Source of the DNA: CAYNQK01 sp964470375
Lineage (GTDB): Bacteria > Spirochaetota > Spirochaetia > Treponematales > JBGSOB01
Direction: 5' to 3'
DNA length: 24,474 nt
NCBI GenBank assembly: GCA_964470375.1
Contig: CAYYCP010000051.1
Location: forward strand, 1-24,474
The notes beneath the pieces were generated by a model that saw only the letters and a program-made list of their open reading frames with translations, was not told where the DNA came from and did not search any database. Numbering within the stretch: the stretch's first letter is position 1; every line of letters begins with the position of its first letter. Positions 13,389-21,161 of the stretch are shown in pieces. The translations under genes and the position numbers were made by a program.

Positions 13389-15572
13389 GTGCCTGAAAAG
13401 ACCAGGGTCGTGATTATCGGCGGCGGCTACGCGGGCGTGCGCGCGGCCCAGCGGCTGGCCAGGCTGCTCAAGGCTCCAGCCCGCGCGGAGATAACCCTCA
13501 TCGACAAAAATCCCTTCCACACCCTGATGACCGAGCTGCATGAGGTGGCGGGCGGGCGTTCAAGCCCCGAGTCCGTGATGGTCAGCTTCGAGCGTATCTT
13601 CCCGGACGAGAGGGTGCGGGTGGTGACCGACAGGGTCCTAGGCGTGGACTTCGAGGCCAAGTCCGTGCGCGCCTCCGGCGGGACCTTCCCCTACGACTAC
13701 CTGGTCCTGGGCACCGGCTCCGAGCCCGAGTACTTCGGCATCCCCGGAGTGGCCGAGCATTCGCTGCCGTTGTGGTCCTTGGACGACGCCCTGGCCATCC
13801 GGGCGCGCGTGGAAGCTAAGTTCCTGGAGGCCTCGCGCCAGGTGGATCCGGAAAGGCGGCGCCAGGCCCTGACCTTCGTAGTGGCCGGAGCCGGTTTCAC
13901 CGGGATAGAACTGGCTGGCGAGCTGGCCGAGCAACGCCGGGCCATGTGCGAACGGTATCACCTGGATCCGGCCGAGTGCCGGGTCATCGTGGTCGAGGCC
14001 CTGCCAGCCATACTGACCATGCTGGATAACAAGCTGCGCAAGCGCGCCGAGTTCTACCTCAACAAGCTGGAAGTCGAGATCAAGCTGGACTCGCCCATCG
14101 TCGGGGCGGCTGAGGGCGAGATCAGGCTGAAGGACGGCAGTGTCCTGCGCGCGGACACCTTCGTATGGACCTGCGGCGTCGGCGGATCGGCCTTCGCCGG
14201 TGCCCTAGGTCTGGGGATAGGCAAGCGCGACCGCATCCAAGTGGATCCCTTCATGCGCTCGGTCGATAGGCCTGAGGTCTTCGTGGTGGGCGACGCCAAC
14301 TGGTTTTTGGAGGAGGGCAAGCCCCTGCCCCAGATCGTGGAGACCTCCATCCAGACGGCCGATTGCGCCGCCCGCGCCATCGCCGCCGATGTCCTCAAGA
14401 AGGGGGCGCCGAAGCCCTTCAAGTCCTCCTACCACGGATTCATGGTGTCGATAGGCTCGCGCTACGCTGTGCAGAATCTGAAGTTGCCCCAGGCCACCCT
14501 GGCCCTGGGCGGCTTGGCCGGCGGCCTGATCGGCTACCTCCTGATCGCCCTTGTTATGAGCAATGTCCTAGGGTGGAGCGAGGGCTCCTTCACGGGCTGG
14601 AAATTCGCCGCCGGCTTCACCAGCCCTTGGTGCTTCCTGGCCCTGGCGGCTCCCGGACTGGCCGTGGGCGGCTTGGCCCTGGTTCTGCGCAGTTCGGCCT
14701 TCGCCATGGGCATGAAGCACCTCATCAACATGCACTATCTCTGGGGCATCGCCGGCTTCAACGGCGTGTTCAACTACCTGCGTCATGCATTTTTCCACCG
14801 CGACGACGGGCGCAGCTTCTGGCCCGGGCGCCTGGTGGGCGCCAGGGTTCAGGGGCTGTGGGTCACCATCCTCAGGATATTCACCGGCGCCATGTGGTTC
14901 ATCGAGGGGCTGGGCAAGCTGAATTGGCTGGATCCTAAGAATTCGGGCTGGGTCAACCAGTTCCTCTTCGGCATCGCCCCCAAGGTCCAGGCCGCCGCCG
15001 ACGCGGTGGCGGCCGCCAGCGAGGACTGGGAGGCGGCCGCGGAGCCCGTGGCCGAGGCAGTGACGGCCGCCAACGAGGGCGCCGATGCGGCTGCGACCGC
15101 GGTCGTGGACGCGGCCGGCCAGCTGGCTGCAGCGGCGAAATCGGCGGCCTCGGCGGCCGGGGGCATCTTCCTGCCGGCCCTCAATAAGCCCACCGCCCTC
15201 TATAAATGGATCATCAAGGTCTTCGTGGGCGATGGCAGCCAGGCCTGGCAGCTTTTCTTCGCCTACCTCTTCCGCCTTGTCATCGTGCTCGGCGAGGTGG
15301 GCATCGGCCTGGCCCTCTTCGGGGGGGCCTTCACCTTCCTGGCTTCGGGCGGCTCCATACTCCTTTGCCTCATGTTCATCCTATCGGGTATGGCAACGCG
15401 GGAGATCTTCTGGTACTTGTGCGCAGGCCTGACCCTCCTGGGGGCCAGCGGCAGGGCGGCCGGACTGGACAGCTGGATCATCCCCTGGGTCGACCGGCTC
15501 TGGCGCGGCAGCAGCCTGGGACGGCTCAGCAAGCTCTATCCGAATGAACCCTTGATCCGGCGCAAGCGCTGA
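13389..15572 (+). CDS. ndh: Type 2 NADH dehydrogenase with C-terminal membrane domain (DoxX-like)
   Basis: The protein has 727 residues, whereas plain NDH-2 has about 400. The N-terminal half is NDH-2: FAD motif IIGGGYAG (9-16), NADH motif VVAGAGFTGIELAGE (164-178) and VFVVGDAN around 301, then SIGSRYAV near the usual end. After about residue 365 come several transmembrane segments, a His-bearing stretch (KHLINMHYLWGIAGFNG, about 442-460) and a DoxX-like part from VTILRIFTGAMWFIEGLGKL. An Ala-rich insert (about 534-590) splits that part. NDH-2 passes electrons from NADH to quinone on the inner face. A membrane-extended NDH-2 is also the entry enzyme of the Listeria extracellular electron transfer locus. 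The GTG start is fixed by AGGAGGT six bases upstream. The polyprenyl synthase follows 20 bp later. Confidence 0.92.
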   Translation: MPEKTRVVIIGGGYAGVRAAQRLARLLKAPARAEITLIDKNPFHTLMTELHEVAGGRSSPESVMVSFERIFPDERVRVVTDRVLGVDFEAKSVRASGGTFPYDYLVLGTGSEPEYFGIPGVAEHSLPLWSLDDALAIRARVEAKFLEASRQVDPERRRQALTFVVAGAGFTGIELAGELAEQRRAMCERYHLDPAECRVIVVEALPAILTMLDNKLRKRAEFYLNKLEVEIKLDSPIVGAAEGEIRLKDGSVLRADTFVWTCGVGGSAFAGALGLGIGKRDRIQVDPFMRSVDRPEVFVVGDANWFLEEGKPLPQIVETSIQTADCAARAIAADVLKKGAPKPFKSSYHGFMVSIGSRYAVQNLKLPQATLALGGLAGGLIGYLLIALVMSNVLGWSEGSFTGWKFAAGFTSPWCFLALAAPGLAVGGLALVLRSSAFAMGMKHLINMHYLWGIAGFNGVFNYLRHAFFHRDDGRSFWPGRLVGARVQGLWVTILRIFTGAMWFIEGLGKLNWLDPKNSGWVNQFLFGIAPKVQAAADAVAAASEDWEAAAEPVAEAVTAANEGADAAATAVVDAAGQLAAAAKSAASAAGGIFLPALNKPTALYKWIIKVFVGDGSQAWQLFFAYLFRLVIVLGEVGIGLALFGGAFTFLASGGSILLCLMFILSGMATREIFWYLCAGLTLLGASGRAAGLDSWIIPWVDRLWRGSSLGRLSKLYPNEPLIRRKR

Positions 15573-15592
15573 GCGGGGGAGCCGGGCGGAAC

Positions 15593-16570
15593 GTGCTCAC
15601 GCTTGCATCCCTGCCCGGGCTTGGCCTCGAGCTGGAGCGGGTCGCGCTCATCATGCGCGCCTGCCTGGAGGATGGCTCGGCCTACCTGGGCGGATTCGCC
15701 GATGCCCTGGCGCCCGGCTTGGGCAAGATGGCCCGCCCGGCCCTGGCCTGCCTGGCCGGGCGCTTCGGCGGTGAGGCCGGGCGCGAGCCGGTGCTGCGGG
15801 CGGCCGCGGCCATCGAACTCCTCCACCTGGGCACCTTGATCCATGACGACGTCATAGACGGGGCGCGCCTGCGGCGCGGTCGTCCCAATCCCTTGGCCCT
15901 GTACGGGGCCCGCCAGGCCGTCCTCCTTGGTGATTACGTCATGGCATCCGCCATCGGCCTCATGCACGCCTCGGCGTCGCCGGCTAGCGTCAGGGCCATG
16001 GCGCGGGCTTCGGCCCGAATTTGCGAGGGCGAGCTGCGCCAGGGCCTGGAGCGCTTCAGGACCGGGCCGCGCGCGCGCGACTACCTGCGGCGCATCCACG
16101 CCAAGACCGCTGCCCTCTTTTCCCTCTCTGCCCGGGTCGGCGGCATCGAGGGCGGCTGTCAGCCGGCCCTGGTAGGAGCCCTGGCGGGAATAGGCCATGC
16201 CCTGGGCATGGCCTTCCAAATAGTCGACGACATCCTGGACTACACCGGAGATTCCTCACAGCTGGGCAAGCCTGTGGGCTCCGACCTCATGGAAGGAGTC
16301 TACACCCTGCCGCTTATCGCCGCCCTGGAAGGCGGATCGCCCGGGCTGAAGCGGGCCTTGAGCAAGGCCGCCGCACGAGGAGCCCTGGCCGACCGGGATC
16401 GCCGCAGGCTGGTGGGCATGGTGTTGGAAAGCGGGGGGGTGGAAGCCGCCCGTACAGTCGCTCGGATCTATGCCCGGCGAGCGGAGGAAAGGATCGGCCG
16501 CCTGCCGTCATGCACGGCCCGCGAGGGGCTTCTTGAGTTGACTTCGATCCTGGTCGGTCGGGATGCCTGA
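15593..16570 (+). CDS. Polyprenyl diphosphate synthase, long-chain type
   Basis: This 325-residue trans-prenyltransferase has both Asp-rich motifs: DDVID (85-89, in LIHDDVIDGARLRRGRP) and DDILD (212-216, followed by GDSSQLGKPVGSDL). The residues four and five places before the first motif are small (G80, T81), which in this family lets the chain grow long. It should make the heptaprenyl- to nonaprenyl-type tail for the quinone built by the nearby UbiA. The GTG start lies 20 bp after the ndh stop with GGGGGAG/GGGCGGA upstream, so the two genes are one operon. The equivalent in the Listeria locus is DmkB. The exact chain length cannot be read. Confidence 0.92.
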   Translation: MLTLASLPGLGLELERVALIMRACLEDGSAYLGGFADALAPGLGKMARPALACLAGRFGGEAGREPVLRAAAAIELLHLGTLIHDDVIDGARLRRGRPNPLALYGARQAVLLGDYVMASAIGLMHASASPASVRAMARASARICEGELRQGLERFRTGPRARDYLRRIHAKTAALFSLSARVGGIEGGCQPALVGALAGIGHALGMAFQIVDDILDYTGDSSQLGKPVGSDLMEGVYTLPLIAALEGGSPGLKRALSKAAARGALADRDRRRLVGMVLESGGVEAARTVARIYARRAEERIGRLPSCTAREGLLELTSILVGRDA

Positions 16571-16716
16571 GCCCGCCCGGTCCGATCGCATAGTAAGGGA
16601 TCCAGAGTAAGGGTCGCAAGGCCGAAGGGGATGCAGCCATGGATACCTTTCACGAATACCTTCCTTACATAGTCAATAATGCTAAGCATGTCGGCTCACC
16701 AATAGAGATATCAGTA

Positions 16717-17346
16717 TTATGTCGGCCAACGCGATAGGATAGCGATGGCTGTCGCGCCGGTCAGGCTGGCCAGGGCCAGGGCTGCGCCCGCCGGCCCGAT
16801 CCTGCGCCTGGATGCCTTTCCGACTTCCGCCTCCTCCGTCGGATCCGATCGGCCATCTCCGAAGGCCTTGAAGAGGATCGCATCGATCGAGCCGAAGGGA
16901 TCGCGCGGATCGAAGCCCCCGCGAGCGTCCATGAGGGCATGGAAGCGAGAGAGGACGGCCGAAAGCATCGCTCCCGCCCGGCCCGGCAGGCGAAGGTCTT
17001 GGCTCACGCTGAAGCCCGAGACGAAGACCATGCCCAGGATGGCCAAACCCCGTTCCAGCCCCTCCTCCAGGGCCCCGGCAGTCAAGGGAAAGGAACCTAG
17101 GGATGCGAGCACCCGTCCGCGCGGGGAAAGGAGGGCGAAGCCCGTCATGGCTGCGAGTAAACCCAGGTTGGCCAAGAGGCGAGGGCGCTTGCCCGCAAGG
17201 AGATAGAGGATCAGGGCGGCTCCGGCCTGAGCCGCCGACCAGACCCAACCGCGCGTCAGGGCTACCGGGAGGAGGAGGAGAAGGCCCCAGGCTATGCGTG
17301 GCGTGGATCCCATGAGTATGCCTAGGCGGTCGATGGAGGGTTTCAT
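16717..17346 (-). CDS. EcfT/CbiQ-like membrane protein (FmnA-like candidate)
   Basis: This 209-residue protein has four or five hydrophobic segments in the first 125 residues (AWGLLLLLPVALT, AGAALILYLLAG, ANLGLLAAMTGFALL, GLAILGMVFVSGFS) and one at the C-terminus. The cytosolic middle contains HALMDARGGF, which recalls the Ala-Arg-Gly coupling motif of EcfT subunits, although the match is loose. It begins at an ATG overlapping the Gx stop (TGATG), so it is the third gene of the NusG-II/Gx unit. In Listeria an EcfT-like protein (FmnA) accompanies EetA and EetB and moves flavin across the membrane. The same role here is inference. No ATPase or substrate-binding S component lies next to it. Confidence 0.6.
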   Translation of the reverse strand: MKPSIDRLGILMGSTPRIAWGLLLLLPVALTRGWVWSAAQAGAALILYLLAGKRPRLLANLGLLAAMTGFALLSPRGRVLASLGSFPLTAGALEEGLERGLAILGMVFVSGFSVSQDLRLPGRAGAMLSAVLSRFHALMDARGGFDPRDPFGSIDAILFKAFGDGRSDPTEEAEVGKASRRRIGPAGAALALASLTGATAIAILSRWPT

Positions 17347-17903
17347 CAGCTTCGCCCCTCCCAGGCCAGGGCAGCCAGGACTAGCCAGCGCGAGCGCTCC
17401 TTGAAGGCCTGGGCGAAGGCCCCCATCAGGGCTCCGCTCAGCGTGCCGATGCCCAGGAGGACGGGCGCGATGACGGCCGCGGCCGGACCGAAGATGAAGG
17501 CGATGGAGAGGGCGGCCTGGGTTAGGTTGGAGGCCAGGGCACCGGCCGTGCCCAGGCCGATCAGGCTGATTCTGCTTCCCAGAAGGCGCTTCAACCCGGC
17601 CATGGCCAGGAGGCTGGCCAAAGAACCGGCCGCCGAGAAGAGAAAGACATAGGAGGCCAGGGTTCCCGTGAGGAGGGCTTGCCCCAGGACCTTGAGGGCC
17701 ATGAGGAGGCTCAATTCACCGAAGGACATGAAGTCCAGGGCCGCCAGGACGGGCATGTTCGACAGCCCGATCCTGAAGAAGGGTGCCGGGCGAGGAATCA
17801 TCTGCTCGATGACCGAGAGGAGGAGGCACAGGGCCGCCAGGGCGGCTGTTATCTCCCGCCTGCGCCCTTTGGTCGCGGGATCAATAGGTGCCGGCATCGA
17901 CAT
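17346..17903 (-). CDS. Gx-transporter family membrane protein (EetB-like)
   Basis: This 185-residue protein is almost entirely membrane. It carries the family block FFRIGLSNMPVLAALDF with later SLLMALKVLGQALLTGTL and a C-terminal Gly/Ala-rich helix pair. The family is often labelled heptaprenyl diphosphate synthase component I, a misleading name, and is related to ECF-type S components. In flavin-based electron transfer loci its member is EetB, working with the NusG-II protein EetA. The start at 17903 lies inside the NusG-II gene (23-bp overlap) with GGGAGGGG nine bases upstream; an ATG at 17897 is an alternative. The stop overlaps the EcfT-like ATG. Its substrate is unknown. Confidence 0.83.
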   Translation of the reverse strand: MSMPAPIDPATKGRRREITAALAALCLLLSVIEQMIPRPAPFFRIGLSNMPVLAALDFMSFGELSLLMALKVLGQALLTGTLASYVFLFSAAGSLASLLAMAGLKRLLGSRISLIGLGTAGALASNLTQAALSIAFIFGPAAAVIAPVLLGIGTLSGALMGAFAQAFKERSRWLVLAALAWEGRS

Positions 17904-18252
17904 CGGCGGATGCCCCTCCCACGCGCAGGAGAACGGCGTTCGGCAGGCAGGCGATCCATTGGCCCCGGCGCGAGACAGCGCCCGATGAAACGCACAGCTG
18001 GTTCTCGCAGGGGCTGGAGACGACCCTCGCCGCACCCTTCTCCACGGACACGACCGTGGTTCCCAGGGGGCCATCGAATTCCAGCCGGGCATCCCGGTCC
18101 AGGGGGTAGGCGTACTCGCGCCCGCCCGCGCTCACGAGCAGGGTTTCTGCGCCGCGGCGGCCCGCGACGGCCCAGGCGCTGGCGGCGGTTGCGGCGGCCG
18201 AGATCAGGATGACCAAGATATCGGCTGGGCGGGGGCGGGGGAGGCGCGGCAC
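17881..18252 (-). CDS. NusG domain II protein (EetA-like)
   Basis: This 123-residue protein has one N-terminal membrane anchor (about residues 10-31) and a small beta-domain outside the membrane. The signature SSPCENQLCVSSGAVS with GQWIACLPNAVLL is that of stand-alone NusG domain II proteins, with Cys pairs that may form a disulfide. Despite the name it has no role in transcription. Such proteins lie beside Gx proteins in flavin-dependent electron transfer and flavinylation loci. The GTG start at 18252 has no ribosome binding site, but a perfect TATAAT ends six bases upstream, so a leaderless transcript is likely. It is the first gene of the NusG-II/Gx/EcfT-like operon. Confidence 0.85.
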   Translation of the reverse strand: MPRLPRPRPADILVILISAAATAASAWAVAGRRGAETLLVSAGGREYAYPLDRDARLEFDGPLGTTVVSVEKGAARVVSSPCENQLCVSSGAVSRRGQWIACLPNAVLLRVGGASADVDAGTY

Positions 18253-18258
18253 GGGGAC

Positions 18259-18264
18259 ATTATA
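18259..18264 (-). promoter_or_regulatory. -10 element of the NusG-II/Gx/EcfT-like operon
   Basis: A perfect TATAAT (minus strand) ends six bases before the GTG at 18252. No clear -35 is seen. It shares a 90-bp divergent intergenic region with the UMP kinase promoter. Confidence 0.55.
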
Positions 18265-18330
18265 CTAAGGGATCGACGATAGAGGCTACATGACCATGCC
18301 CCATCGCTGGTAGCCGGGGAGTCTGCGTGC

Positions 18331-18336
18331 TATACT
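18331..18336 (+). promoter_or_regulatory. -10 element of the UMP kinase gene
   Basis: TATACT ends six bases before the ATG at 18343. There is no ribosome binding site between them, so the mRNA is probably leaderless. The -35 region is weak (TGGTAG at 17 bp). Confidence 0.5.
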
Positions 18337-18342
18337 GCCGCT

Positions 18343-19029
18343 ATGGTCAAGGTGCTCTCGCTCGGTGGATCCATCGTGGCCCCATCCGCGCCCGATCCGG
18401 AATTCCTAGCTGCTCTCGCCGCCTTGCTCAGGGGCAAGCTTGAGGCCGATCCGGAGCTGAGATTCATCCTGGTGGTGGGCGGAGGCGGGCCGGCGCGCTC
18501 CTACCAGGAGGCCTGCCGCAAGGCCTGCCCCTCTGCGGCCGACGAGGACCTGGACTGGATAGGCATTATGGCCACGCGCCTCAACGCCCAGCTGGTCAAG
18601 GCCGTCATGGGCCGCCTCTGCCCGGGCGATGTGGTCATCGATCCCCTGGCGGTGGAACTTTTCAGCGGCCGGGTCATGGTGGCGGCCGGTTGGAAGCCGG
18701 GTTTTTCCACGGATTACGATGCGGTAGTCCTGGCTGAACGTTTCGGGGCCGCCGAGGTTCTCAATCTCTCCAATATCGCCCAGGTCTACAGCGCAGATCC
18801 CCGGACCGATCCATCTGCCAAACCCCTGGAGAGCCTGAGCTGGGCGGAATTCAGGGGCATCGTAGGCGGGGAATGGAAGCCCGGAACCAACCTACCCTTC
18901 GATCCGGTGGCCACCCGTCGGGCCGCCGAGCTGGGCCTCAGGGTGGTGTGCGCGGCCGGCCGGGATCTGGCCAATCTCGAGCTCATCCTGGACGGGAAGC
19001 CCTTCCACGGCACCCTCATCCATCCCTAG
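18343..19029 (+). CDS. pyrH: UMP kinase, archaeal-like short form
   Basis: This 228-residue amino-acid-kinase-fold enzyme contains VKVLSLGGSIVAP at the start, LVVGGGGPARSYQ, DWIGIMATRLNAQLV, GWKPGFSTDYDAVVLAE, LNLSNIAQVYSADPR and PGTNLPFDPVA. These are the ATP- and UMP-binding blocks of the archaeal-type uridylate kinase rather than the E. coli type, which starts KRILLKLSGE. It converts UMP to UDP in the cytosol. It is divergent from the NusG-II gene and ends 10 bp from the oppositely oriented TPR gene, so it is a single-gene unit. A second, bacterial-type pyrH elsewhere cannot be excluded. Confidence 0.88.
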   Translation: MVKVLSLGGSIVAPSAPDPEFLAALAALLRGKLEADPELRFILVVGGGGPARSYQEACRKACPSAADEDLDWIGIMATRLNAQLVKAVMGRLCPGDVVIDPLAVELFSGRVMVAAGWKPGFSTDYDAVVLAERFGAAEVLNLSNIAQVYSADPRTDPSAKPLESLSWAEFRGIVGGEWKPGTNLPFDPVATRRAAELGLRVVCAAGRDLANLELILDGKPFHGTLIHP

Positions 19030-19039
19030 CCGGCTCTCA

Positions 19040-20032
19040 CTACTTCCTGGAGGCCTCGCCTAGGGAGCGGATTCTCTCTTCCATGGCTTCGTAGTCCTTG
19101 GCCTTGTCCTGGTAGCCCAGCTTCACGGCCAGCGGGATCAGGTCCTTCAGCGCCCGTAGCGCCTCTCCGGCCATGTCCTTGACTAGGGCTACGTTGAGGG
19201 ATTTGCGCAGGTAGAAATAGGCGTCCTCGTCCTTGCCCCGGGCCAGGGCTATTCGCCCCAGGGCGTAGTAATCCGAGGCTATGCCCAGGGAATTTTCGAT
19301 CTCTTTGTCGGCCGCCAGGGCCGCTTGGGCGTACACTAAGGCCTTGTCTTGGTCGCCCATGCGGCTGCGCACCGAGGAAAGAAGGTACATATTGGAGGCG
19401 TACTCGCCCATCAGCATGAGCTTTTTATTGATTGAGGCGGCCTGGATCAGGGCGGTTTCGGCAGCCTCCAGCTCCCCGGCCAGCCTGTGGGCGCGCGCAC
19501 GCGCGTGCAGGACCAGGGCCGCGGTGGCGCTCCCCGCGGGGGCCAGGGCAGCCGCCCGCTCCAGCTTGGCCCTCGCTGACGCGGCGTCGCCCGAGTCGAT
19601 GTCCAGCTCAGCCTGGTGGAAGAGGCACTGGGCCGTCAGGTCCGGGTGATCCAGGCGCTCGGCCAGCTCAAGGGCTTCGGCGTACTGGCCGCGCGCGTCC
19701 TCGGTCTGTCCGGAGGCGGCGTAGGTCTTGCCTATGGCGTTGCGCGACATCACAACCCCGGCATCGTCGTCTATGGCGATATTGATCTCCAGGGCTTGGC
19801 GGTAGAAGCTCAGGGCGTCCGCGTAGTTTCCGGAGCGGAAGCGGCTGTCGCCCTGCTTGGCCAGGCCGGTGGCCCGATTGCGCTCCGTGGACACGGCCGC
19901 GGTGGCTTTGGGGGCCGTGGAGCAGCCAACCAGGAGGGCCATGGCCGCGGCTGCCGCCAAGGCCGCGGCTGCCGCCACCCAGGCGGCGAGGCCGGTTGAG
20001 GGGCGCATCCTGTGTATCTGGACTGCCTTCAT
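19040..20032 (-). CDS. TPR-repeat lipoprotein of the Mla operon
   Basis: The 330-residue product starts with a long lipoprotein signal ending in the lipobox LVGC at about residues 34-37, so it is lipid-anchored outside the inner membrane. About six TPR-like helix pairs follow, for example GDSRFRSGNYADALSFYRQALEI and AIGKTYAASGQTEDARGQYAEALELAE. It binds other proteins rather than acting as an enzyme. Its ATG lies one base after the mlaD stop, so it is the last gene of the Mla operon. It takes the place where other bacteria have MlaC or MlaA, and it might link MlaD to an envelope partner. That is inference. No terminator is seen before the UMP kinase gene end. Confidence 0.83.
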   Translation of the reverse strand: MKAVQIHRMRPSTGLAAWVAAAAALAAAAAMALLVGCSTAPKATAAVSTERNRATGLAKQGDSRFRSGNYADALSFYRQALEINIAIDDDAGVVMSRNAIGKTYAASGQTEDARGQYAEALELAERLDHPDLTAQCLFHQAELDIDSGDAASARAKLERAAALAPAGSATAALVLHARARAHRLAGELEAAETALIQAASINKKLMLMGEYASNMYLLSSVRSRMGDQDKALVYAQAALAADKEIENSLGIASDYYALGRIALARGKDEDAYFYLRKSLNVALVKDMAGEALRALKDLIPLAVKLGYQDKAKDYEAMEERIRSLGEASRK

Positions 20033-20033
20033 G

Positions 20034-21161
20034 CTAGAACTCCTCGTCGCGCAGGCTGCGGAAGAGGGCTTCCTGCTCCTTGCGCTCGGTTATGCCGCCT
20101 TTGAGGATGGGATTGTTCCTCAGACCCTCCAATACATCCTGGGCCTTGACCAGGGTGCCCTTGCCCTCCTCCAGGAGGACCGAGATGCCGGGCATTTCGT
20201 TGTTCAGGCGCCGAACCATGGTGTCCAAGGTGGACATTGTGGAGTGGACTTCTCCTAGGAGGCCAGTGATCCGGTCGTAAAGCGCATTCTGGTCGTCGAG
20301 CAGGGTCTTGATGGAACCCTTGGGGTCGAGCAGCTTGGGCACGAGCCCGGTGGGGTCGGCGATCGATTCGGTCAGCTTTTTCACGTCGGCCCCAATCCCA
20401 TCCACCTTGGCCATGATACCGTCCACCTTGGCCAGGATGCCCTGGACGTCGGCCACCGCCTGGCCGGCCCCGGCCGTGACCGCGCGAACGTCGGACATAA
20501 TCATGGGCACGTCATCCTCCAGCGTGGAGCGCAGGGCCGCTACTGAGGCGTCCGCGTTATGCAGCATGGAGGCTATCGGCCCGGTGCCCTGGCCGGCCAG
20601 GGCGTAATTGACCTCGGTCAGGGTGCGGTTAAGCGTGACTACGGCGGCGTTGGCGTTATTCAGCAGCGGGCCCACGCTGGCCAGTATATTCGAGACGGTG
20701 TCGTCCTTGGCCGGAACGTCCACCAGGCCGTGCTTGATCAGGGTCTTGCCGGAAAAGGAATCCGCGCGCGGGATGAAGGCCCCCTCAGGCAGGGTGCCGC
20801 TGCCGCGCCCCTGGAGGAGGCTCAGTTTGTCGCCCAGGCCGATGGGGCTTATCGACAACTCCAGCAGGGAGTGTTCGCGCACCCTGTCGTAGTAGGTGTC
20901 GTAGATGATCAGGGTCACGTCGACCATGTTGCGGGCGTTGAGCATCACCGAGGCGACCTTGCCGATGACGAAGCCGCGGAAGTTGATGCTGGTGCCCGGG
21001 GATATCCCGGATGCGCTGGGGAATTCGCTGCGGAAGGTGTAGTCCTTGGCGAACCAGCGCTGGTTCAGACCTATGAAGATGAGGGCCAGAGCCAGGGCGG
21101 CGATGGCCAGGAGGATGAAGGCCCCCACCACCTGGTCGGCGTACTTGATGCGGAGTTTCAT
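20034..21161 (-). CDS. mlaD: MlaD-family (MCE domain) lipid transport protein
   Basis: The 375-residue protein has one N-terminal membrane helix (VVGAFILLAIAALALALIFIGL, about 11-32). A single MCE domain follows (about 38-120), with YTFRSEFPSASGISPGTSINFRG and IGKVASVML. A long C-terminal helical region (about 150-370) rich in Val, Asp and Asn may form a coiled-coil needle or tunnel. It is longer than E. coli MlaD (183 residues) and in that respect is more like MCE proteins of other diderms and of chloroplasts (TGD2). It would hand lipids between MlaFE and the outer membrane. Its ATG overlaps the mlaF stop (ATGA). Confidence 0.9.
   Translation of the reverse strand: MKLRIKYADQVVGAFILLAIAALALALIFIGLNQRWFAKDYTFRSEFPSASGISPGTSINFRGFVIGKVASVMLNARNMVDVTLIIYDTYYDRVREHSLLELSISPIGLGDKLSLLQGRGSGTLPEGAFIPRADSFSGKTLIKHGLVDVPAKDDTVSNILASVGPLLNNANAAVVTLNRTLTEVNYALAGQGTGPIASMLHNADASVAALRSTLEDDVPMIMSDVRAVTAGAGQAVADVQGILAKVDGIMAKVDGIGADVKKLTESIADPTGLVPKLLDPKGSIKTLLDDQNALYDRITGLLGEVHSTMSTLDTMVRRLNNEMPGISVLLEEGKGTLVKAQDVLEGLRNNPILKGGITERKEQEALFRSLRDEEF

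Noticed and set aside
16639..16737. Possible 32-residue peptide starting MDTFHEYLPYIV, with AAGGGG upstream
   Set aside because: It runs into the end of the EcfT-like gene on the other strand, is very short and has no promoter or family support. It could be real but I cannot support it.
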